Positions 1 through 6,035 of a stretch of DNA of 15,287 nucleotides are shown here, one piece after another. The translations under genes and the position numbers were made by a program. Each line of letters opens with the position of its first letter. Within the stretch, counting starts at the first letter, position 1. This DNA comes from Intestinibacter sp034113885 (GTDB taxonomy: Bacteria; Bacillota; Clostridia; Peptostreptococcales; Peptostreptococcaceae), in the NCBI RefSeq assembly GCF_034113885.1, contig NZ_JAXEWM010000234.1, positions 1-15,287 of the forward strand, read 5' to 3'. The notes beneath the pieces were generated by a model. It was not told where the DNA came from, made no database searches, and saw nothing but the letters and a program-made list of their open reading frames with translations.

Positions 1-61
1 TTTTTAAATAAAAATACCATATAATATCTTATATAATTTTAAAAATTAGGAGTATTTATTT

Positions 62-322
62 ATGTTAATTGTATTATATTTAATCTTTATAAACGTAGCT
101 CTCTTCTCACTAATGTATGTAGATAAAAAAAGAGCTATCCGAAAACAATTTAGAATTTCAGAACAAACACTGCTAACATTAGCTTGTCTAGGTGGCACTT
201 TTGGAATGTTAGCTGCTATGAAAATAGTGCATCATAAAAATAGAAAATTCAAAGATATGATACTTATTTTAATCATTGAAAACATTATATTAATACTTTT
301 CCTTGATAAGTTTTTAAGCTAA
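62..322 (+). CDS. DUF1294 family small membrane protein
   Basis: This 86-residue protein has three hydrophobic stretches, at about residues 1-19, 37-53 and 66-82. A basic loop follows the first (DKKRAIRKQFRIS). It carries the DUF1294 signature: an Asp-Lys pair after helix 1, an R-I-S-E segment, L-G-G-x-x-G in helix 2, then H-H-K-N-R-K before helix 3. The family is normally about 80-95 residues, so this looks complete. Its biochemical role is not known; the layout predicts an integral cytoplasmic-membrane protein. The ATG at 62 follows a good SD site (AGGAG at 49-53). Two TATAAT-like hexamers lie at 20-25 and 32-37, but any -35 partner of the first would fall at or beyond the window edge. The gene appears monocistronic because a terminator overlaps its stop codon. 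The family assignment is firm and the function open. Confidence 0.85.
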   Translation: MLIVLYLIFINVALFSLMYVDKKRAIRKQFRISEQTLLTLACLGGTFGMLAAMKIVHHKNRKFKDMILILIIENIILILFLDKFLS

Positions 323-346
323 TAAAGATTATATTAGCTTTTTTTA
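316..346 (+). terminator. Intrinsic terminator of the DUF1294 gene
   Basis: A perfect 9-bp stem pairs AAGCTAATA (316-324) with TATTAGCTT (332-340), with a 7-nt loop, and runs into a T tract ending at 346. The stop codon TAA (320-322) lies inside the 5' arm. The minus strand has no U-tract after the stem, so it probably acts only on the plus strand. Confidence 0.8.
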
Positions 347-349
347 TTA

Positions 350-520
350 CTAAAATATTTTGTCGTATTCTGATATCTTCTGTTCTTCACTTAGATCTTC
401 TCTACATGCAAAATAAGAGCCTATTTCATGCAAGGAACAAAGCGAAAACTCTATTTCTTTTAAAATTTTAAATATGTACTCTAAATCAAACTCTATATTT
501 TTATAAAATGTGTTTTTCAT
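350..520 (-). CDS. Small hypothetical protein, 56 aa, last gene of the padR operon
   Basis: An uninterrupted reading frame runs from ATG at 520 to the stop at 350-352. It starts MKNTFYKNIEFDLEYIF and ends SEEQKISEYDKIF. A strong SD site, AGGAG (532-528), sits about 7 nt before the ATG, which is the main reason to believe it is translated. The product is soluble-looking and rich in Glu, Lys and Ile/Phe, with two Cys near the middle (residues 28 and 39). It shows no transmembrane segment or family motif that I recognise. It lies 36 nt downstream of the HAAS-type gene on the same strand and is probably the third gene of that operon. Its function is unknown. It could be a regulatory or interaction partner of the membrane protein, but that is only a guess from position. 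Confidence 0.6.
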   Translation of the reverse strand: MKNTFYKNIEFDLEYIFKILKEIEFSLCSLHEIGSYFACREDLSEEQKISEYDKIF

Positions 521-556
521 AATATTTTCTCCTAAACAGCATCAAAATCCATAATA

Positions 557-1114
557 TTAAAAATGTCTTTTCTTTTCTATATTTTTAGATATAAATAATT
601 CCTCAATTAAATTAACCTGAAAAGATGAAACTTTAATAGCTCTCCTAGATAATATTTTACCTTTGACTTTAATATCTAATAAATAATAATCTTTACGTTT
701 TTTGTTTAATTTATCCCCTCTATATGCTTGAATATTACCCCAAGGAATAAATTCATTTAATGCAAAAATACCTTCTTTATATACAATTGATTTATCCATT
801 ATATTAAAGTTGTTTAATCTATCATATATAGCCTTTGAAAATATCGAAATAAAAGTAAATACAGTAACTAAAAATACATTCAAGCCTCCTTTATATTTAT
901 ATGGTTTTTCTTTGTAAAGCTCACTTAGCATATTCGGATCACCCATTTGCTTTAGTGCTTCATTTGTAGCTTCATCTAAGCTCATACCTTCTTCTGTGTA
1001 TTCTTCTATATAATTAAAAATATGATCTTGAAGCTCATCTCTAATATCCTTAGCTCTCTCCTCTGTAGATACAAACCTACATACAGACTGTAAAAATAAT
1101 TCTATAGAATTCAT
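557..1114 (-). CDS. PadR-associated HAAS-type membrane protein with C-terminal PH-like region
   Basis: The 185-residue product has three parts. Residues 1-70 match the HAAS or 'permease prefix' type helical domain found beside PadR regulators: an E-L-x-D-H-I motif at 27-32, E-E-x-x-E-E-G-M-S-L-D-E-A at about 37-49, and A-L-x-Q-M-G-D-P at 53-60. Residues about 77-94 form one membrane helix. Residues about 105-178 are a beta-rich segment (IVYKEGIFALNEFIPW, then a long strand pair) resembling small bacterial PH-like or DUF5673-type domains; this second match is tentative. The ATG at 1114 lies 2 nt past the padR stop with a G-rich SD inside the end of padR, so translation is probably coupled. In this family pair the HAAS protein commonly acts in the same pathway as its PadR neighbour. 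No transporter or enzymatic domain is present, so a signalling or scaffold role at the membrane is inferred. Confidence 0.7.
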   Translation of the reverse strand: MNSIELFLQSVCRFVSTEERAKDIRDELQDHIFNYIEEYTEEGMSLDEATNEALKQMGDPNMLSELYKEKPYKYKGGLNVFLVTVFTFISIFSKAIYDRLNNFNIMDKSIVYKEGIFALNEFIPWGNIQAYRGDKLNKKRKDYYLLDIKVKGKILSRRAIKVSSFQVNLIEELFISKNIEKKRHF

Positions 1115-1116
1115 AA

Positions 1117-1437
1117 CTATCTACCCCCAAGCACTAAATTCATTGTCTTGCTAAATACTTGCCATTCACTTTCTCTTGATTCTAATTCTCTAAGCCCTTT
1201 TTTAGTTATCTTATAATATTTTCTTCGTCTTCCATTTTCAACTTCCCAAAACGACTCTATAAACTTCTTTTTCTCCAAGTCATGCAAAATAGGATATAAA
1301 GTTCCTTCTTTAAAAATAAAAACTCCATTTGACTTATTTTCAATTTGCTTGATCATTTTATATCCGTACATCGGCTCTTTTTTTAATTCGTTTAATATCA
1401 GTGTAATCGTACTGCCTTTTATAAGTTCTTTATTCAA
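1117..1437 (-). CDS. PadR family transcriptional regulator
   Basis: This is a 106-residue winged-helix repressor of the PadR subfamily 2 type (about 105-115 residues, one short C-terminal helix). Diagnostic features are the N-terminal NKELIKGS segment, E-P-M-Y-G-Y in helix 1-2, E-G-T-L-Y-P-I-L in the recognition helix, and the basic wing N-G-R-R-R-K-Y-Y followed by I-T-x-x-G. The frame is open to a GTG at 1446, but that GTG overlaps the SD (GAGGTG). The TTG at 1437 gives a normal spacing and the usual family start, so I prefer it. PadR proteins dimerise and repress nearby genes, often their own operon. The likely targets here are its own operon and possibly the divergent yitT-like gene, whose promoter is very close. 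The ligand is not predictable. Confidence 0.9.
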   Translation of the reverse strand: MNKELIKGSTITLILNELKKEPMYGYKMIKQIENKSNGVFIFKEGTLYPILHDLEKKKFIESFWEVENGRRRKYYKITKKGLRELESRESEWQVFSKTMNLVLGGR

Positions 1438-1471
1438 AACTAACACCTCGGATTCCTATGTATTTAATTAA

Positions 1472-1500
1472 ATTATAATTACTCAATTTACAAAAATCAA
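1472..1500 (-). promoter_or_regulatory. Sigma-A promoter of the padR operon
   Basis: On the minus strand TTGATT (1500-1495) is followed by a 17-bp spacer and a perfect TATAAT (1477-1472). A 12-bp AT palindrome, ATTTAATTAAAT (1462-1473), touches the -10 box. It could be a self-repression site, but low complexity makes this weak. Confidence 0.75.
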
Positions 1501-1507
1501 TAATTAA

Positions 1508-1536
1508 TTGACAAATAATGGTTAAATTAATATAAT
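1508..1536 (+). promoter_or_regulatory. Consensus sigma-A promoter of the YitT-family gene
   Basis: TTGACA (1508-1513), an exact 17-bp spacer and TATAAT (1531-1536) match the housekeeping consensus perfectly. The predicted start near 1543 leaves a leader of about 48 nt before the ATG at 1591. The divergent padR -35 box starts 7 bp away, so one bound regulator could affect both genes. Confidence 0.85.
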
Positions 1537-1590
1537 CGTCTTTGTGTAAAATTAACGGAATATAAATTGGTAAAAGGGAGGAAATATTCT

Positions 1591-2439
1591 ATGTTAAAAA
1601 AAACAGAGAATCTAGTGATGATTATTGTAGGTATTATTTTCGATGCTTTAGGTGTTGCGGCATTTACATTACCGTATGACATTTTATGTGGTGGTGTAAC
1701 AGGGCTAGGTAGAGTAGTAGAACATTTTATGGGAATGCAAGTTTCACATGTTGTTGGTGTTATCAATGTGGTGTTATTTCTATTAGCTCTTTTCACATTA
1801 GGTAAAAAGTTTGCAGCCACAATTCTTTTAGGATCATTTTTATATCCTGTATTCTTAGATGTATTTATTAAATGGGACGCTTTGCAGCATTTAGTAGAGG
1901 ATCCGCTACTTGCTGCTATTTGTGGTGGATGTTTAATTGGAGCAGGGCTAGGTCTTATTATCCGTGGAGGAGGAGCTTCTGGTGGATCAGATGTACCAGT
2001 AATTATATTAAATCGTAAATTTGGATGGCCACTTTCTCCAATGCTATATGCAGTAGATGGAGTAATTTTATTAATGCAAATGCCTTTTGCAGATACAAAT
2101 GAAGTTATTATGGCAATTTTACAAGTCCTAGTTTATACAATTGTGATGAATAAGGTTATTATCATGGGTCAAAGTAAAGTACAGATTATGGTATTTAGTA
2201 AGAAGGTTGAAGAAATTAATCAAGCATTGCTAACACTAAATCTAGGTACCACACTACTTCATGGTAAGACAGGATATTTTGCAGAGGAGCGAGATGTAGT
2301 TGTTTGTATTTTCTCTAATAAATATATGAATCGCGTGAGAGAATGTATTTTAGATATTGATCCAACTGCTTTTATGAGTGTAATCAGTGTAAGTGAGGTT
2401 AGTGGTAGAGGATTTACACTTCCACAAAAAATCAATTAG
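1591..2439 (+). CDS. YitT family membrane protein (DUF161 + DUF2179)
   Basis: The 282-residue product has the full YitT layout. Five to six hydrophobic helices span about residues 5-165, including the family's glycine-rich R-G-G-G-A-S-G-G-S-D segment. A soluble C-terminal domain of about 110 residues follows (DUF2179 type, from the V-Q-I-M-V-F-S segment through the H-G-K-T-G-Y-F segment to I-S-E-V-S-G-R-G-F). The DUF2179 domain resembles small ligand-binding alpha/beta folds; the transported or sensed molecule of this family is not settled. The frame is open to a TTG at 1567, but GGGAGG at 1575-1580 correctly spaces only the ATG at 1591, and that start begins directly before the first helix. 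The gene is monocistronic, with a consensus promoter and its own terminator. It is divergent from padR, which might repress it. Confidence 0.9.
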   Translation: MLKKTENLVMIIVGIIFDALGVAAFTLPYDILCGGVTGLGRVVEHFMGMQVSHVVGVINVVLFLLALFTLGKKFAATILLGSFLYPVFLDVFIKWDALQHLVEDPLLAAICGGCLIGAGLGLIIRGGGASGGSDVPVIILNRKFGWPLSPMLYAVDGVILLMQMPFADTNEVIMAILQVLVYTIVMNKVIIMGQSKVQIMVFSKKVEEINQALLTLNLGTTLLHGKTGYFAEERDVVVCIFSNKYMNRVRECILDIDPTAFMSVISVSEVSGRGFTLPQKIN

Positions 2440-2470
2440 CTAATTATGATAACTTTGTCAGAAACCTTTT

Positions 2471-2504
2471 TAGCGAGATAGTTTATTCCATCTCGCTATT
2501 TTTT
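2471..2504 (+). terminator. Intrinsic terminator of the YitT-family gene
   Basis: TAGCGAGAT (2471-2479) pairs perfectly with ATCTCGCTA (2490-2498) around a 10-nt loop, followed by a T tract to 2504. On the minus strand the stem is followed by A residues, so it should not terminate the converging racemase operon. Confidence 0.85.
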
Positions 2505-2508
2505 ATAT

Positions 2509-3201
2509 TTATTTATCAATCGCCAATAACGCAGCCTTTGTAGCGTGAATTTCTGTCGTATCAAAAACAGGAATAGATACGTCTTCTTGCTTCACCAATA
2601 ATCCTATCTCCGTACACCCAAGTATCACACCTTGAGCTCCTTTTCTAGAAAGCTCTTCAATTATAGAAACACATTTTTGCTTTGACTCTTGTGATATAAC
2701 CCCTAAACACAATTCCTGATAAATAATATTATTTAAAGCCTCAATAGAAGAATTATCTGGAACTACAACGGATATCCCATTATCTATCAATTTATTTTTA
2801 TAAAAATCTTCTGTCATAGTGTATTTTGTTCCGAGCAAAATAACCTTTTCGATATTGCTCTGTTTTAGCACCTCAGCAGTCGCCTCTGCAATATGTATAA
2901 TAGGTATATCAATACGTTTTTGAATTTCAGGAGCGATTTTATGTGTAGTGTTTGCACAAATTACGATAAAGTCAGCTCCAGCCTTTTGAAGGTTTTTAGC
3001 TTCAATAGATAAAATATCTGCAATTTTGTCCCACTCACCATTTGCTTGATATTTTTCAATTGGATAAAAATCAACGCTGTACAAAAGTATCTTTGCTGAA
3101 TGTAACCCACCTAACTCTTTCTTTACTACTTCGTTTATAATCTGATAATAAGTAACTGTGCTTTCCCAGTTCATACCACCTAATAGCCCTATAGTTTTCA
3201 A
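2509..3201 (-). CDS. Aspartate/glutamate racemase family protein
   Basis: This is a cofactor-independent, two-base amino-acid racemase of the Asp/Glu/hydantoin superfamily, 230 residues. The evidence is the N-terminal K-T-I-G-L-L-G-G-M-N-W-E-S-T block, the first active-site motif C-A-N-T-T-H (Cys82) and the second G-C-T-E-I (Cys196), giving the classical Cys/Cys acid-base pair. E. coli YgeA, a member of this branch, has Thr in place of the first Cys. The likely reaction is interconversion of L- and D-aspartate or glutamate; the exact substrate is not determined by these motifs. GAGGAG (3216-3211) abuts the in-frame TTG at 3210, so the TTG at 3201 with 9-nt spacing, matching the family N-terminus, is preferred. 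It lies 27 nt downstream of the SIMPL gene and is probably co-transcribed. No minus-strand terminator was found after it. Confidence 0.85.
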   Translation of the reverse strand: MKTIGLLGGMNWESTVTYYQIINEVVKKELGGLHSAKILLYSVDFYPIEKYQANGEWDKIADILSIEAKNLQKAGADFIVICANTTHKIAPEIQKRIDIPIIHIAEATAEVLKQSNIEKVILLGTKYTMTEDFYKNKLIDNGISVVVPDNSSIEALNNIIYQELCLGVISQESKQKCVSIIEELSRKGAQGVILGCTEIGLLVKQEDVSIPVFDTTEIHATKAALLAIDK

Positions 3202-3228
3202 TTTTTCCAACTCCTCTAAATTTTACTA

Positions 3229-3885
3229 TTATTCAAATTCCCATTCTGAGGTTATACTAGCTTCAATATTTATATCTTCAGGATTTATAGTATCTAATGA
3301 ATTTCCTGCTCTTAAATAAGTAGACATTCCTAAATTTGCATCTGAATCAAAATCTTGGAAATTATTATGAACTTCTATAAATAAACATGTTTTATTTGAT
3401 TTTGACATAGTATTTTTTATAAACTCAGCTTTTTCTTCGGCTAATTTAATGGCATTAGCTAAAGCTTCCTCTTCTAATTTATTTCTAGTTTCCATATTTA
3501 CTCCAAATTTGATTGTATACGTTGGAGGATTTTTCATTTTAGAAATTGCATCGATAATATTAAATATATTTTCGATAGAGCTATAATTTATTGTCAATTC
3601 ATTCGTTTGAATCAGCTCGTAATGAGAAAATACATATGAAACCTCGATAATATCATTTTTATCTTCTATAGTTTTTTTGACAGGTATTATTTCATATCTA
3701 GTTGTTTTTAAATCTTGTTTATCAATTTCAAGTTGCTTCAATAAATTTTGAAATTCTACAATTTGTTCTGAACCCTTTTTTATAATTTCTTCACTATCCT
3801 TTGATTCTTGATTAAATGTAAGTAAAAAAGTTGCCTGATCTGGTTTACAAGATATACCTCCAGAAGCTGTTATCTTTACGTTCAT
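3229..3885 (-). CDS. SIMPL domain (DUF541) protein
   Basis: The 218-residue product matches the SIMPL/DUF541 family: an opening I-T-A-S-G-x-I-S-x-K-P-D-x-A strand, an alternation of helix and strand blocks, a central Y-x-F-S-H-Y-E-L-I-Q strand, and an A-x-x-x-A-I-K-L-A-E-E-K-A-E helix at about 142-155. Most family members are about 210-240 residues, so it is full length. Many members are exported, but this one begins directly with the first domain strand and has no signal peptide, so a cytoplasmic location is inferred. The family's role is poorly defined. Start and SD are unambiguous: GGAGG (3897-3893) before ATG at 3885. It is the first gene of a two-gene unit with the racemase. Confidence 0.8.
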   Translation of the reverse strand: MNVKITASGGISCKPDQATFLLTFNQESKDSEEIIKKGSEQIVEFQNLLKQLEIDKQDLKTTRYEIIPVKKTIEDKNDIIEVSYVFSHYELIQTNELTINYSSIENIFNIIDAISKMKNPPTYTIKFGVNMETRNKLEEEALANAIKLAEEKAEFIKNTMSKSNKTCLFIEVHNNFQDFDSDANLGMSTYLRAGNSLDTINPEDINIEASITSEWEFE

Positions 3886-3927
3886 AAAAAAACCTCCAAT
3901 TTACTTATTTTTATTATAATTTTATCA

Positions 3928-3952
3928 TATTTATTTAATGATTAAATAAATA
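3928..3952. repeat. 25-bp perfect palindrome between SIMPL and recombinase genes
   Basis: Arms TATTTATTTAAT (3928-3939) and ATTAAATAAATA (3941-3952) are exact reverse complements around a single G. The palindrome covers the position where the -35 box of a weak minus-strand promoter would sit (TATAAT at 3918-3913). It could be an operator for the SIMPL-racemase operon. Being AT-only in AT-rich DNA, chance is not excluded. Confidence 0.4.
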
Positions 3953-3970
3953 GTAGAAAAAAACTAAATT

Positions 3971-3999
3971 TTGATATATATTTAAGGAAACATTAAATT
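3971..3999 (+). promoter_or_regulatory. Possible promoter of the recombinase gene
   Basis: TTGATA (3971-3976), a 17-bp spacer and TAAATT (3994-3999, 4 of 6 consensus positions) form a weak candidate. An alternative -10, TATACT at 4006-4011, lacks a good -35 box. Confidence 0.35.
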
Positions 4000-4033
4000 T
4001 TAGCTTATACTGATAAATATTGGAGGTAATAAA

Positions 4034-5194
4034 TTGAAGGAATTAAAAATAAACAATAAATCCGACAAGCCAGACAACATAGTGCTTAGGGATCACATAC
4101 TAATAGAAAAAAGCATCGAATTTGAAAAAGGACTGCCAGATTTTATGAAGGATTATTTCATATATTTAAAAGGCTCTGTAGCTTCATCGACTAGAGCAGC
4201 TTATTTAGAGGATATCACCTTTTTTTGCGATTATTTAGTAAATGAAAGCGGGCTTACAGATGCCAAAACTATAAAAGACCTGACTATAGAAGATTTTAAA
4301 AATATAAAATCAAGAGATGTAAATTTATTTTTAGGCGACTACTGCCCTAGATACTACAAAGAAAAGGAAAATGCGACAATTGTATACGAAAACAACAACA
4401 GAGCATTGGCGAGAAAAAAGTCATCTATCTCGACCTTATTTAAATTTCTATACAGAAATGAACAGCTTCCTACTAACATAACAGATGGATTTAACCCAAT
4501 AAAGCTTCCAAAACCTCAACCAGACGCAATAAAAAGACTAGATATCGACGAGGTAATGGTAATGCTAGAAGCTGTAGAATCAGGTGAAGGTCTAACAGAA
4601 AAGGAAAAGGTCTACTGGAATAAAACTAAGCTTCGTGACAAGGCAATCTTAGCTTTGTTTGTAACATACGGTCTTAGATTAAACGAGCTTCGTGAGCTGA
4701 ATATTTCCTCATTTAATTTTTCAAGAGGTGAATTTAAAATATACAGAAAAAGAGGCAAGGAGGTCCTAATGCCTATAAATAAAACCTGTGAAAGCGTCGT
4801 ATTAGATTACATAAACTACGAAAGAGCAAATAGCGATGATCTAGAAGAGGATGTAAAAGACGCGCTATTTTTATCTCTACAAAAAAAACGTCTGACAGCA
4901 AAGGCTATAAGACAGCTAGTAAAAAAATATACATCTATATGCATGCACACAACTAGAGACAAGGGATATTCTCCTCATAAACTTAGAGCTACAGCAGCTA
5001 CATCTCTAATCCAGTCAGGCTTTTCCATATACGATGTAAAGACTCTACTAGACCACGACAACGTGACGACTACACAGCTATACGCAGCTCACAAGAAAAA
5101 CGTCAAAAGAGATATTGTAAACAACTTCGAATGGCTAGATGAAAACGAGGAAGTAAGCCTTGATGATATTCAAAAGGAAAACTCAACTGATTAA
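4034..5194 (+). CDS. Tyrosine recombinase/integrase, XerC/D-like
   Basis: This 386-residue site-specific recombinase has both standard domains. An N-terminal core-binding (SAM-like) domain spans about residues 35-150, and the catalytic domain about 165-360. All expected active-site residues are visible: Arg215 (in Y-G-L-R-L-N-E-L), Lys239 in the beta-hairpin, His315 and Arg318 (H-K-L-R), His341 (L-L-D-H) and the nucleophile Tyr350 (T-T-Q-L-Y). It is longer than XerC/XerD (about 300 residues) because of an N-terminal extension, an acidic C-terminal tail and insertions near 95-125 and 180-200. It starts at TTG 4034, 7 nt after GGAGG. It lies directly upstream of lexA with no phage or conjugation genes near, so a chromosomal recombinase is more likely than an element integrase; its target site is unknown. 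No SOS box was seen before it. Confidence 0.9.
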   Translation: MKELKINNKSDKPDNIVLRDHILIEKSIEFEKGLPDFMKDYFIYLKGSVASSTRAAYLEDITFFCDYLVNESGLTDAKTIKDLTIEDFKNIKSRDVNLFLGDYCPRYYKEKENATIVYENNNRALARKKSSISTLFKFLYRNEQLPTNITDGFNPIKLPKPQPDAIKRLDIDEVMVMLEAVESGEGLTEKEKVYWNKTKLRDKAILALFVTYGLRLNELRELNISSFNFSRGEFKIYRKRGKEVLMPINKTCESVVLDYINYERANSDDLEEDVKDALFLSLQKKRLTAKAIRQLVKKYTSICMHTTRDKGYSPHKLRATAATSLIQSGFSIYDVKTLLDHDNVTTTQLYAAHKKNVKRDIVNNFEWLDENEEVSLDDIQKENSTD

Positions 5195-5224
5195 ATCGCA
5201 TTAAAAAGAATTTTTCAAAAATAA

Positions 5225-5236
5225 GAACAAATGTTT
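5225..5236. promoter_or_regulatory. LexA-binding SOS box upstream of lexA
   Basis: GAACAAATGTTT fits the Firmicute SOS consensus GAACRNRYGTTY at every position. Its last two bases are the first two of the -35 hexamer (TTGTAT at 5235), so bound LexA would block RNA polymerase. This implies autoregulation of lexA. Confidence 0.85.
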
Positions 5237-5263
5237 GTATAAAAAAACTCGATATGGTACAAT
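5235..5263 (+). promoter_or_regulatory. Sigma-A promoter of lexA
   Basis: TTGTAT (5235-5240), a 17-bp spacer and TACAAT (5258-5263) make a good promoter partly overlapped by the SOS box. The predicted start near 5270 gives a leader of about 70 nt. Confidence 0.75.
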
Positions 5264-5278
5264 ATATAATATAAATAG

Positions 5279-5303
5279 TAAAGTTAAAATCAGAATAACT
5301 TTA
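5279..5303 (+). repeat. Inverted repeat in the lexA leader
   Basis: TAAAGTTA (5279-5286) and TAACTTTA (5296-5303) are exact reverse complements around a 9-nt loop. They fall within the predicted untranslated leader, starting about 9 nt after the likely transcription start. No T tract follows, so it is not a terminator. It may be a mRNA-stabilising hairpin or incidental. Confidence 0.4.
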
Positions 5304-5338
5304 AATTTTATAAATAAACAATGAAATGAGTGATTTTT

Positions 5339-5971
5339 ATGAGTTCAAATCAATTAACAAATAAACAACTCATCATTCTAGAGTTTATAAAAGATCAACT
5401 TTTAACTAAGGGATATCCGCCTTCAGTTAGAGAGATATGTCAGGCAGTAGGCCTTAAGTCTACATCTACTGTACATGCTCATTTAAACAAACTTGAAAAA
5501 TTAGGATACATAAGACGCGATCCTACTAAACCTAGAGCTATTGAAATACTAGACAGCAATATCTTCGGAAATAATATAACTGAAAAAGAAATAATTAACC
5601 TTCCTCTAGTTGGCCAAGTAACTGCTGGTGAACCTATTCTTGCTGAGCAAAATATCCAAGAATACTTACCTCTACCTGCCCAACTCATAAAGGGTACAGA
5701 TAATTTTCTTCTAAAAGTAAAGGGAGAAAGTATGATAAATGCTGGTATTTTAGATAGAGATTACGTTGTAGTAGACAAAAGCTCTACAGCTTCTAATTCA
5801 CAAATAGTCGTGGCACTAGTAAACGGGGAAGCAGCTACTGTAAAGAGATTTTTCAAAGAAGGTAATAAAGTCAGACTTCAACCAGAAAATGAATTTATGG
5901 ATCCTATCATTTTAGATGAAAGAGATGTTGAGATTGTTGGAATTGTTACAGGTGTATTTAGAGTATTATAG
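5339..5971 (+). CDS. lexA: LexA repressor, SOS regulator
   Basis: LexA represses DNA-damage genes and cleaves itself when RecA filaments form. The 210-residue product has the N-terminal winged helix (about 1-70: L-T-x-K-Q, G-Y-P-P-S-V-R-E-I, the recognition segment S-T-S-T-V-H-x-H-L, G-Y-I-R-R), a linker, and the S24 peptidase-like domain. The cleavage bond Ala96-Gly97 (V-T-A-G-E-P), catalytic Ser131 (K-G-E-S-M) and general base Lys169 (A-T-V-K-R) are all present, so it should be cleavable. The frame opens at GTG 5330, but ATG 5339 gives the usual family N-terminus. The SD for it (GAGTGAT) is weak. An SOS box overlaps its promoter. It ends at a terminator shared with the converging deoD. Confidence 0.97.
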   Translation: MSSNQLTNKQLIILEFIKDQLLTKGYPPSVREICQAVGLKSTSTVHAHLNKLEKLGYIRRDPTKPRAIEILDSNIFGNNITEKEIINLPLVGQVTAGEPILAEQNIQEYLPLPAQLIKGTDNFLLKVKGESMINAGILDRDYVVVDKSSTASNSQIVVALVNGEAATVKRFFKEGNKVRLQPENEFMDPIILDERDVEIVGIVTGVFRVL

Positions 5972-5978
5972 TACACGT

Positions 5979-6020
5979 AAAAAGCTTGCTGAGAAGGTAT
6001 AATTTTCTAGCAAGCTTTTT
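5979..6020. terminator. Bidirectional terminator between lexA and deoD
   Basis: A 12-bp stem joins AAAAAGCTTGCT (5979-5990) to AGCAAGCTTTTT (6009-6020), with an 18-nt loop that can form a few further pairs. Because the stem has an A run on one side and a T run on the other, it gives a U-tract on both strands and can end both converging transcripts. Confidence 0.85.
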
Positions 6021-6035
6021 ATTTTAAATTTTATA

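Noticed and set aside
20..37. Promoter of the DUF1294 gene
   Set aside because: Two TATAAT-like hexamers occur, but no -35 element is visible, and the relevant bases lie at or beyond the window edge.
1527..1820. Antisense ORF of 97 codons opposite the yitT-like gene
   Set aside because: It has no SD site, Thr/Pro-rich low-information composition, and lies opposite a well-supported membrane-protein gene.
3928..3952. Chromosome dimer resolution site (dif) at the palindrome beside the recombinase
   Set aside because: The sequence does not resemble known Firmicute dif sites, and the 1-bp centre does not match the 6-8 bp spacer of Xer sites.
4034..5194. Integrase of an integrated phage or conjugative element
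   Set aside because: No excisionase, phage or transfer genes, tRNA target or attachment-site repeats are nearby. The neighbours are ordinary chromosomal genes.
5195..5224. Terminator after the recombinase gene
   Set aside because: The only hairpin is a 5-bp A/T stem, too weak to call. Some read-through into lexA is possible.
5479..5688. Antisense ORF inside lexA, and similar shadow ORFs at 8385-8597, 8935-9141, 11755-11961 and 13089-13337
   Set aside because: Each is fully or mostly covered by a recognised gene on the other strand and lacks a convincing ribosome site.
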